A stretch of DNA of 64,000 nt from contig CAJFCV020000001.1 in assembly GCA_904066235.2 (NCBI GenBank), positions 7,564,001-7,628,000 of the forward strand, written 5' to 3'. The position numbers and the translations under genes were made by a program. The notes beneath the pieces are model-generated. The model did no database searches. It worked only from the letters and a program-made list of their open reading frames with translations, and was not told the DNA's origin. The stretch is from Bursaphelenchus xylophilus. Its lineage: Eukaryota > Nematoda > Chromadorea > Rhabditida > Aphelenchoididae. Numbering within the stretch: the first letter of the stretch is position 1; each line of letters opens with the position of its first letter. Positions 40,559 to 50,642 of this stretch are shown here, one piece after another.

Positions 40559-41984
40559 AGCAAATTTTACAAATTGTGTCATATCTTTTTTTTAATAAGT
40601 CCAAAATAAAAAATTCTTTTTGCTTTCGATTAGTAACAACATTTTTAAGATTTTTGTGACAAAAAACATCAAAATCAAAAAAATTTATTTTTTTGACATT
40701 TTTTGACCAAAAAATAAAATTCAAGATTTTGATGTCTTTTTTCACGAAAGCCTTAAAAATGTTGTTACTAATCGAAAGCAAAAAGAATTTTTTATTTTGG
40801 ACTTATTAAAAAAAGATATGACATGATTTGTAAAATTTGCTGAAATTTGAATTTTTGGGATAGCGTTTTAACGCTTTGCCAAAAATGGGGGTTTTTTTGT
40901 TTTTTGATAGAATATAACGTATTTTATCAAAATATTTTCAAAAATGGATAAAGCCGGAAAAAATATGTAAAAAAATTGGTTTAAAATGTACTAACATGTT
41001 TAGGGTACCTTCGTGATAACTTATGGTAACGTTTGATAACTTTTATAAGAATAGCACATACACAGAAAAAATCCTCTTAAAATTTACTACTATATACCTT
41101 TTTCCATTTTTGAATTGAGCTATCCTATAAAAAAATACGAATAAATTAAAAAATCCGCAATTCCTTTTGCATCAACCTAATAAATAAAAATGAGAATTTT
41201 TGATTCAGGAAACAATTAATTGTAGCTACCCAGGTGTACAGTAATTTTCAAAAATTCGTGCTGATGTTCCGCTAGCCTAGTATAAAACCTATGAAAGATT
41301 CTGAGATGGTGGTTTTTTTGAAATGTCCGGCTATTGTTATGAGAAGCTTCAATCTGTAAAAAACTCTATGCGTACAGATATTCAGAAATGGCTTATGTCG
41401 AGCCATTTTACTGCTTCAGGCGCTGTACAGACAAATGTTCAATAAGTTTGACGTAGTTAAAAATGATACCCGAAGTAAACAACCGCATTTAGTTCTTCCT
41501 ATCGTACGGCGGAGGAAGTTGCATAGGGCGACCCCCCTTTGGACGCAGCGAATTAGAAAAAGGTCCGCGAACAAAACGAGCGAAACCTCGGGGGTAACGT
41601 GGAGGAGGAAAAGGTGGCGGCGGCCGAGAGGTGTCGATTGGTATTGGAAATCGGATATTCTAAAACGATGAAACTTTTATAAGTGGAATTACATCTTTTC
41701 TACGTTTGAGGCAGATCGAGTTTTCATAGCCAATGTTAGCAAAATTGCCTGGCTATCTAGCCAGTGAGTTGGGCTGTGAAATCTCACAAACAGCTATCAA
41801 AACGTTGGAATGGCCAAAGCGTTGAAGCCGCTGTAAAAAGCTTCTTATAGGTGGCCTATACAACTCACATTGGATAGGCTAGTCAGACATCCTTTGCAAA
41901 CAATGGCTATGGAAACTGAATCCAGGCGATTATGACCAATGAGCATTTTCAGGATTTTTTTCATTTTTTTATGATTTTCACTTA

Positions 41985-43327
41985 CAAGGGATCGGCAAAT
42001 AGTTGCACCCTGCTTTCTTAACGAAACATGTATCATTTGAAAGAGCATTAAAAATAGTGCACAGCGCAAAAAAAATTAGCTGCCTAAATTACCTTAGGGC
42101 ATAGATACGACCGCTTTTTGAAAGGGGTTATATGCGGCCAAAACGCCGGTTCCTTATATTACAGTAATCCTGGCGGTTTGAAATTGTCTTTATTAATTTT
42201 CTGGTATCCAAAAACGTCTATCACGGTCGTTTTATGGCTTTACCAATCCCCGGTTGTATGTTATTAGACATTACTGCTGGTTACAGTAAATTGTAAATAA
42301 AACTAGGTTAAAGGGAAAATTGGAGCAAAAAGCTTTGGAAATAGATTTATATGATCGTCGTGGTCATTCACAAACAAAAATTTCAAAATCGAAAATTTCT
42401 TATGTCCTAGCCTTACCAATGGTTGGTCCACTGTGCCAGCAATAGTGTCTTTGGCCGATTTTACAATTTTATCTTCGTATTTTTTCAAAAAAAGTATATT
42501 TATAGGCCCTTGTAAATTGAATTATCCTCCAACAATCATAATCGGTCAGGCTACTGGCATAACACCCTTGGAATTATACGATAGTGACATACCCACTCTC
42601 ATCACCATCAAATTTGTGGTCGTTTCAAAAAAATTCAAAAACTCAGAAAAATTGCGTAACCATGGATTTTGTCTGCGAGGAACAACCAGGACTCGCTGCG
42701 CCGGAAGTGGGCTCACTACCACTCGGCCAACTGGACACAACTCTGTTGCCATTCCAAGAGCTTATAAAGCGAGGCGGAAATTAGGCTAAAATCAGAGATT
42801 GCCACGGTCAAAATTTTGGCTCCGGCTCCGGCTCTTTGCTCCCAGAGCCGGAGCCGAGGCCAAATTTGCAGCTCCGGCTCCGGCTCTTGGCTCCGTGCAA
42901 AATTTAAAAGGCCTCCGGCTCCGAATCCCGGCTCCTATGCAAAATGTTTTTTTAAAAATTTTTTCCGAAAATAAAAGTTATTAGTGCCAGAGATCATACA
43001 GCCAACGTTTCTGCAGTCAAGTCACATCCTCCGCAGTGTTTTTTGAAGCAATTTGGTTTAACAAGATCACGAAATTTTTACTTTTCTGACCGCTGGGAAG
43101 CCTGGCTCCGACTTTGGGCTCGGGAGCCGGAGCCGCTCAGAGCCGGAGCCAAGAGCCGGCTCCGGAGCCGTGGCAATCTCTGGCTAAAATCTGTATTTTG
43201 GCCATAACTTTGTCCAAAGTGAATTTAGGCAGCTAATTCTTTTTGCGCTGTGAACTATTTTTAATGCTCTTTCAAATGATATAGGTTTCGTTAAGAAAGC
43301 AGGTTACAACTATTTGCCGATCCCTTG
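41985..43327. mobile_element. CAAGGG-type foldback, TTA duplication
   Basis: Starts CAAGGGATCGGCAAATAGTTG-like and ends ACTATTTGCCGATCCCTTG, TTA on each side (41982-41984, 43328-43330). Arms of ~110 bp. Interior: a minus-strand tRNA-like block at 42680-42745 (A box TGGCCGAGTGGTAGTGAG, B-box-like CTGGTTGTTCC) and GGCTCC/GGAGCC arrays at 42815-42940 and 43100-43180 that are inverted to each other. Confidence 0.8.
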
Positions 43328-43538
43328 TTAAGGAAAATAGTAAAAAAGGCTAGCCATTTTCGGTTGAATGGGGCGACATGTCCTTCATAGGATTTCTTAG
43401 CGAAATGTAAAAGGAATTATCGGGTAAGTTTTTGCTAGGATCAACACTTTTTCGTGTGGGGGTGTAAAAAATGTATGTAATAGGTAAATTATTTTGGCTT
43501 TCTCAAATTGACGTGCGGCGGGTCATAATCGCTTTCAT

Positions 43539-45256
43539 TCACGAAAACTCAATCAGTCCCAAACGAATCGCTGCGAAAATTACATTTCTTGCCCGTTCTA
43601 TTGGTGGCAAAAGTGGAGGTCCAAAGTTAGTAGGCGGCTTTTCTCGCTGCAGAACAGATCTTTCGTTTAATTCTGTAGTTTCAGAATGCACAGAAGGATC
43701 AGGATTTGGTGTTACCAAAGGATGACGTATACCTGGAGGCATCGGTGAAATTCTCACTGCCGGAATTCTTGGTGGAGGGACATTTGAAGGAATAAATGGA
43801 GGCGGAGCGACCATGTTAAAGTGGGGTGGTGGTTTCGAAAGGTCTATTGGTAAAAGATTCGTTGGTGGAGGAACGCATAAATTGACTGGTACTCTATGTC
43901 CTTCTTGAGGCGGTTTCTGTAGTTTTGGAGTTGATGGCTTGTCAATCATTGGTGGAGGAGGCGGTGGTGGTAGGACAAAAGAACATTCACCGTCTTCTGT
44001 TTTATTAGAACTGGAGGAATTATCCATAGGGGGAGTTCTGGGTTGATTCTGTTTCTTAACTTCGTCTTCTTCATCACCGTAGGATCCTTTTGTGCGATCA
44101 ACATCCGATAAGTGCGAGGCCTTTCCTCGCCTCCAATCACCTTCATGACTCACTTCGGATTCAATGTCTGGTGAACCCGGCGGAGTCTGCGGGCCCTTGC
44201 CAGGTGGAGTTCGAGGACCCCGCGATTTCTTGAACTCTCCATCAAACTGCGGTACTCCGTAATCGACTCCTTCGTCCTGAAACGGGATTTACGATACATG
44301 AGGGAAAGGGTATCTAAATTTCCGACCGACTCCCCGTCAAATTTGCGAAAATCAGTTGAACAACGCGTATGAACTCAAATCGGGAAATTCAGCTCAAACA
44401 AAACATTGCACGACAAATCTAGCCCAAAGTTAACTTCTTCTGCACTAGCCACTCGGCCATACTGTTCGCGAAGTTGAGGGGAAGCTGGTCGGAAATTTAG
44501 ATACCCTCTCCTTTATACAACAGCGTAAACAATTTCCCATACTCACATCAGGCATCCGACATTCGTCCAGCTTCCCATGTATTCTCATATTTCTATAGGT
44601 TTCCATTTTCGAATACTTTATTTTGTATGCGAGTATTCTTTCCATTAATCCCATCTTGCACATTAACCTCTTCAGCACAGTATCGTCCTTCGGAGCGCTA
44701 AGTAGCTCGTACTTCGTGAACTTTGCTTGCGATGTACTTGGAGTAGGCGTTGATGTATGTTGATAAGCCGGACTTCCAGGCGACGTAAAGCATTCTGAAA
44801 GAAAGTAGTGATTACGAATGTTTTACTCTACCTTCGCCGGTGTCCTTTACTCGTTTTCTTTTGTCATCTTCTTCCATTTCCTTCCAAATACTGTCCAACA
44901 GCTCTATGGGATCTCTATTGACACTGGTCCTGGTTTGTCTAAGCATTAGTCAAACCTATATTTTTAAATATTTACCTGTTTAAGCTCTGGGACTGCTTCC
45001 GTTTGACCACATCCAACTTCTCCGACTTCTCATTTTTTAGTTTCCTTTTCTCTGGAGCTTTTGAAACTATAATGCACTATGCATATAGCGTGCTTTCACA
45101 CCTACCTCTGACTTTTGTCGGTGTTGTAACTCCACACCCCGTAACTCCAGATTTTAGAAGCGGTGAAGATGTCAAGAGCTCAATCGCCGTGCCTTGCTTG
45201 CTGTTATTCTTCTTCGGAATTCTGTACAATTTTGGAAAAGCATCCTTCTGAGACAT
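43539..45256 (-). CDS. Unrecognised proline-rich, basic, probably nuclear protein
   Basis: Exons (complement): 45106-45256, 44976-45066, about 44833-44939, about 44547-44797, 43539-44278; phases agree at the borders checked. Starts MSQKDAFPKLYRIPKKNNSK. A charged stretch follows (SIWKEMEEDDKRKRV), then a helical region (VLKRLMCKMGLMERILAYKI), then repeated TP/PP motifs (RGPRTPPGKGPQTPPGSP) and a long Pro-rich tail (FVLPPPPPPPMIDKP, PPPRIPAVRISPMPPG). I do not recognise the family. The composition suggests a transcription or RNA-processing scaffold, which is inference only. It lies 394 bp downstream of DOT1 on the same strand. One intron holds a small TIR element. Confidence 0.75.
44308..44506. 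mobile_element. ~200-bp TIR element with tRNA-type A box
   Basis: GGGTATCTAAATTTCCGACC at the left and its inverse GGTCGGAAATTTAGATACCC-like at the right, inside an intron. The minus strand at about 44445-44465 carries TGGCCGAGTGGCTAGTGC, an A box like those of the larger elements. No clear B box. Confidence 0.6.
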
Positions 45257-45650
45257 TCACCTCTAAAGAATTAAATAAAACCCATGAAAATTGGATATAC
45301 AAGATATTAATGGTCCGAACCACATATACGACCAAAAGCACGCTCAAGGTTCTCATTTTATCGGCACCGTTATTTAAAATAGAAGGCAGAGGTAAATAGA
45401 GCCTGAGTAGAATTCGATGAAAGCATTTAGCAACCCGACAATGACATAAAGAAACGTATTTCATACAAAAAGAGACCAAAAAATTCAAATTTTCAACTTT
45501 CACTGCAAAGAAAATGGGAAAGCCCGTGGAAGCAGGGGCAATTTAGAAAACATCGGCAGGATCTAAAAACAACATAGAAGTGCATAAAAAAAAACTATTT
45601 TTATAAACATGGCAGAGAGACATAATAAGGATTTAAACAAGAAAGACAGT
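45257..45650. other. Spacer between DOT1 stop and the next gene
   Basis: 394 bp on a shared (-) transcription direction. No frame or RNA gene recognised. Could hold the DOT1 3' UTR and a trans-splice acceptor for the downstream gene. Confidence 0.4.
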
Positions 45651-48600
45651 TTATGCACTATTCTGTCCAAACCGTTTAGGAGAGGTAACCTCATCATGGA
45701 CTCCATCAGTTGGACGTTTTGTCAGGACTCTTTGATCCACCTTTAAACAGACAAATTATGCATATATTCACACAACTTACTCTTTTGTTTGGATCATTTG
45801 GATTAACATAACTCTGGGTATCGTGAGGCAGCAAAGATTCTCGGGAATCCGGAATAGATGAGTAATGGGTAAAATTATCAAAAGATCCTTGAGGTACGCC
45901 TGAACCACCAGTCACATTCCTGAGCGCAAGAAGAACATTTGAAGATGGAAATGAGAGGGGATTTGTATTCGCCAGAAGGCTGTAGATCATCTGATTTCTT
46001 TGGCTTATGTCGGTCACCATTTGGCTCAATTCCGCAGGAGAAGCCGACGAAATATGGTTTAAAACATTGAGATCGATTGGAGGGGTATCTCCCAAAGTTG
46101 GATGGATTAGAGAAGTCAAGGTGTTTATTAGACCAACTTCATTGCTTGCCGATGATAAACTTATCTGACCGTTTATGTTGGTTCCAAGCTTAACCGAGCA
46201 GTTGCTAACTCTCTCCCCATCAGAACTAACAGACCTAAAAATCAAAAAGAATTAAAGCCCTGAGGCACATACGTGTTAGCGAGTTTTCCCACTTGAGATC
46301 CGCTGGTAGAGGGAGTTGAACGCAACTCCCCGTTTAACGTTGATGATACCGAATTGGGCATATCAGCATTCGAAAATTTTGAAACCAGAGTAATCACATC
46401 GTCCCGTAAAGAATCCACCTCCGTTCCCAGCTCTATATACTTCGCTCTGATCTTATCCATTCTGTGGGTAATATCAACAAGGTAATGACCAAGTTTATTG
46501 TTCGATACCTTTGGAACAGTTAAAGTCTAAAAAATTAAATTCGAACGAATGCAACTTACTTTGTTTGAGTTTAAATCATTCGGTTTCACGTTGTCAAGAA
46601 AGCTTTCGTAAACTCTTCGGAGCTCGGCTAAAAAATATTAAATCATAATCAAGCGCACAAAAACAACAAAGCAGAACCTTACTTACACAAAAATACTTCA
46701 AGATTCGGATATTTGTATTCTCCGGTGTTTGAAATTTTCGAAGATTTTTTCGATGGATTGTTAACCGTGGGGAAAGGAAGTGTAATTTCAGGCCTCAATT
46801 TGCCAGTCTCCATTTTCTTAGCAATCTTGAATTTCTTTGATGCTTTTGCATCATTCGCGTTGTGGCCGGCCTGTGATCTTCGCCCTCCAGCGGCCTCGCA
46901 GATCATTCGATGCATCAACTCCATGCCCTCTTCAGCATCATTCGAGAATGGGTTATGTTCTTTCTTTTCATTCAATTTTCTGGGCCTTCCTTTGGGCTTT
47001 CCGGAAGCAGTTCTTTTCTTCTTTTTCTCCTCAAAATCGCTGTCCGAATCGTTAGAATTGGAGATCTTCTCATCGCTCGGAGTGTCTCCATTCTTGTGGG
47101 GAGATTCATCTTTTTCATTCGGAGCTCCTTCAGAGACATACGCCTGCCACTTTCTTCTGGTTGTAGGACCGTAACTAAAGTAAGAGACTTCATAAAAATA
47201 ATGCGTTAAACAAGATATAACTTCACTTCGGCTAACTTACATATCACCATCCTTAATTTTCTTCTTCAAAATTCTTCGTGGAACACTAGACTCTCTAGAA
47301 TCCGAATTTTTTGATGAAGGAGTAGCGGACCGGCGAAGGTCAGACTTCAAACTACTGTTCCTTAGACCGAGAAAATACTTTTCCAGCTGAAATAACGCAT
47401 ATATAAAAGATGAGAAGCCCTACTTTTTCATGATTTACAACATGAAGATAGTAAGGAACATCGTTGGAAGTCCATGAACAAGGATTGGGGCACCGTTTTA
47501 ATTCAACGACATCCAATATTGATGAAATATCTGTAAAAGATTTAGACGATGATGCGGGAGAACCAACCCTACCATTTAACTGACGTTCGGTAATGTTCTT
47601 GTTCAACGCTCCATAAGGCTTCGTCGAAATAATCTTGGTTCCATTCTTTAACTCACTCAATAGATTTTGCTTAATTTTTGCTTCTAAGTCAGACTGAAAC
47701 GCATAATTGTTGATAAAAATGATGGTTGCATCCTGAGTGATCAGTTCCCGGTAATTTTCATCCAAGAAATTTCCTCTTTCCAAACTGAAGGGCCGCACTT
47801 TTTTGCCGAAAAACTTCATCAATCTATAAACATCTCAAATTTGAAGATTCCTACTTACTTTCTGAATTCTTCCTCCAATCTTGCAGCAAATTTCGCTGGT
47901 AACTGCGCGATTTCAATTCCAAATGCTTTCTTAACTCTAGATCCCCCAGCCATATGAGCCACTAGTTGGCCCACACCACTGCCCAAGTCCACAAAAACAT
48001 CTTGATTTGTGGGCTTCAGTTCGTCAATAATCATTTGCATCCTGTTGAAAGACGTCTCGCCATAAGTTTCTGATGAAAACGCTTCGTAATGCTTATTCAA
48101 GGCCTTCTCATTATCGACTGCTTTGTTATAAGAATGAGTCAAAATCCTGCTCAAAAGTTTTGTAGAGGCAAACTCCGAATTTGATCCGGGTTTTGTGGCT
48201 CCTTTCCATAAATTACTAATAGTAGACGCGGCTCGATTAAATCTTGAACAAACGTCGTCCAGAGCTTCGTAACTAAAAGGCACAATAATTAAATTACACC
48301 AATACTAGTCGCGCCATAAAGTTCCGACACATTTGCGTTTTTTTCTTTCCTCGCACCCGTCGCCGCAATTCCCCGTTTTTGCACTTACGAAATGCATTTT
48401 CGCGCGACCTCCAATTTTATCGCGCGGCACCCGCGACAAATGTGTCAGTACTTTATGGCGCGATTAGTACTTACTCAGCTGTGTAAAGATTGTCCAAACT
48501 ACCAACGCACATTGTCACGACTTGTTTGAGACCTTCAAACTCATCAATTGACAATCTAAACATAAATACATATATTCAACATAATTGAACCGACTTTAAT

Positions 48601-48794
48601 ATGTCCACAAATTCCGCATTGGGTGGTTTGAACTGGAATATGAGCGGATCTCCGGCTGCTGGACTGTTTATCGTCAGGGTGCGGCATTTCTCCGAACTTT
48701 CTGAGGAAGCGTAAGACGCGGCAGAGTTAGACGACGACTCAGATTTGCTTTTACTGTCACTGGGACTACTGTCCCTTGTGTCGTCGCTGCTCAT
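45651..48794 (-). CDS. DOT1L: DOT1-type histone H3K79 methyltransferase
   Basis: SAM-dependent, non-SET lysine methyltransferase acting on nucleosomal H3K79. First exons (complement): 48595-48794, 48475-48555, 47859-48273, 47424-47823; then further exons to the stop at 45651. N-terminus is Ser/Asp-rich (SSDDTRDSSPSDSKSKSESS). Catalytic core: LWKGATKPG, YETFGE-like ETYGETSFNRMQMIIDEL, SAM motif VFVDLGSGVGQLVAHMAGG, FGIEIAQLPAKFA, ATIIFINNYAFQSDL, GTKIISTKPYGAL, CSWTSNDVPYYLHVV. C-terminal half is basic and Ser-rich (RTASGKPKGRPRKLNEKK, AT-hook-like) with a helical segment (MDKIRAKYIELGTEVDSLRD). The first donor (GTCGGT) is unusual but is fixed by phase. A foldback transposon begins 169 bp upstream of the start codon. 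Confidence 0.93.
48309..48463. mobile_element. 155-bp MITE in DOT1 intron
   Basis: Starts TCGCGCCATAAAGT and ends ACTTTATGGCGCGA. A second, diverged copy is in an intron of the ABC transporter (52336-52472). GC-rich inside (CCGCGACAAATGTG). No coding capacity. Confidence 0.75.
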
Positions 48795-48963
48795 ACCACC
48801 TAAAGCTAACCTTACTCCACAATATGCACCAAAAATCCAATAAAAAGCTTTCTTGGAAAATTTTCGACGATTTGTTGAGACGGGTTGCAACTATCGAATA
48901 ATATTTTTGAACGCGACGCCCTGCAAAAACGGTCTGCTTGGAATGACTCTTCTATAAAACTCG

Positions 48964-49867
48964 GATTGGGCCCGGTTTTGTTCCCACCCCGGTTTTGTCC
49001 CCAAGACGGTTTTGTCCCCAGGACGTTTTTGTCCCCACTTTTTTCGAGCCTTTTTGTCCCCAGACCGGTTTTGTCCCCAGGACGGTTTTGTCCCCAAGAC
49101 GTTTTTGTCCCCACTTTTTTTATTTTTTTTCCCCACTCCGGTTTTGTCCCCAGGACGTTTTTGTCCCCAAGCTAGATAGTACGATTAAAAAGCATGCATT
49201 CAGATGTTAATGCTGTTGGTTTGGTGCACAGTACTGTTCAAACAACATGTTCTTAGCACTTGGTACTGTTTAGTACAAGGTGGTACTATATAGCACGAGG
49301 TAAAAATTAAGCCATAGCGCGTGAATGACGTTGTTTTGGTATGCAGTACTGATCAGACGTTCATTTTGTACAAAAACAAATTCGTGCTATATAGTACCAT
49401 GTGCTAAAACACATTTTTGAGAAGTACTGGGCTTCAAACCCATAGCATTGACGTGTTATGGCATAATTTTTACCTCGTGCTATATAGTACCACCTCGTAC
49501 TGTACAGTACCAAGCGCTAAGAACAAGTTGTTCGAGCAGTACTGTGCACCAAACCAACAGCATTAACATCTGAATGCATAATTTTTAATCGTACTATCCA
49601 GCTTGGGGACAAAAACGTCCTGGGGACAAAACCGGTGTGGGGACAAAAAAATAAAAAAAGTGGGGACAAAAACGTCTTGGGGACAAAACCGTCCTGGGGA
49701 CAAAACCGGTCTGGGGACAAAAAGGCTCGAAAAAAGTGGGGACAAAAACGTCCTGGGGACAAAACCGGTGTGGGGACAAAAAAATAAAAAAAGTGGGGAC
49801 AAAAACGTCTTGGGGACAAAACCGTCCTGGGGACAAAACCGGTCTGGGGACAAAAACGTCCACTACG
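48964..49867. mobile_element. GGGGACAAAA 17-bp-repeat foldback, copy 3
   Basis: Starts GATTGGGCCCGG, ends GTCCACTACG, with flanking duplication AAAACTCG (48956-48963, 49868-49875). Arms are 17-bp arrays in opposite orientation; the right arm is longer and contains an internal block duplication (CTGGGGACAAAACCGGTGTG twice). Central part very close to copy 2. Sits in the upstream region of DOT1. Confidence 0.9.
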
Positions 49868-50642
49868 AAAACTCGGACTTACTTTATATTTACGTTTATA
49901 TTTCACTTATATTTACTAGTGTTGCTAAGTCGTCAACTTGACGCGTCAGTCGCGTTGTCAAATTGTTCCGTCATTTTGATGTCAAATTGAACTTTTTTTG
50001 AAGTTTTTTGTAGATTTTTACTAAAAGATCGTAGGAATTTAAATTTTTTTAGGAACTAAATTGTTCCTTCTTGTCAAAACGACCCATGAAATAAGCATTA
50101 AAACCAGTTACGACAAACATTAACGGTATTCATCATAGTCTGTGTTAATTAAGTTGCGTTTGAAAGCTTCGTATTTCAATCCAGCCAAAATGACAAAAAT
50201 CACGATAACTTGACGTCAACTTGACGTTATTTTGAAAAATTCTGTCAAATTAACAACCCTAATATGTATTTACCAATAGCGACCAAAAATTTACTTACTA
50301 TAAGTGATTTCAGAACCCGTATTGGTAATATTTAGTTATTTACTTATAAACATCTAGAGACATTGCGCGGAAAGTTTTTGTCGATTTGTTGGCGCTCAGC
50401 CAAGATACACGTCAAACTGAGACAAGCTAAAGCAGAAAAATTCTTTTTGCAGTACACAGGGAACTCGAAAACACTTATAAGATCCGAGTTCCCTGTGCTT
50501 GCTTACGTTTTCTTTGTATGAAATAGCAAAAGCGCCGAAAAATGTGAACACAAATTTACTTGTTTGAAAAAATACTTTTCAACACAATGTCATAACAAAA
50601 CTCATAATTGATAACAACAGATTTCTATTATAATGAGACGAA
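49868..50642. other. Intergenic region downstream of the ABC transporter
   Basis: No gene seen. Contains fragments only: CAACTTGACG-type short direct repeats (49935-50240), a degraded CAGGGTG-family piece (50370-50405) and a short inverted pair ACAGGGAACTCG / CGAGTTCCCTGT (50457-50498). Confidence 0.5.

Larger units (their letters stand above)
38596..41180. mobile_element. Mariner-type palindromic element with nested insertions
   Basis: Starts TTAGGTTGATGCAAAAGGAA and ends TTCCTTTTGCATCAACCTAA, flanked by TA. This terminus closely matches the known TTAGGTTGGTGCAAAAG of irritans/Hsmar1-type mariners. Once the nested insertions at 38662-39445 and 39735-40558 are removed, the left (38596-39734) and right (40559-41180) halves are inverted copies over several hundred bp (GCTCAATTCAAAAATGG, AACATGTTAGTA, TTTGGCAAAGCGTTAAAACG). 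No transposase frame, so non-autonomous. Confidence 0.85.
32286..43538. repeat. 11-kb gene-free island of nested repeats
   Basis: No conventional gene between the asparaginyl-tRNA synthetase start and the stop of the gene at 43539. The island consists of foldback elements nested in each other, listed separately. Many open frames here (for instance FCPQDGFVPRTVLSP-type) are artefacts of 17-bp tandem repeats. A 13-G run is at about 35628-35641. Confidence 0.8.

Noticed and set aside
32500..49990. Open frames full of FCPQDGFVPRTVLSP or GTKTSWGQNRPGDK repeats on both strands (32.5, 33.2, 39.7, 40.3, 49.0 and 49.6 kb)
   Set aside because: They are stop-free because of the 17-bp tandem units, appear in several frames and both strands at once, and lie in transposon arms.
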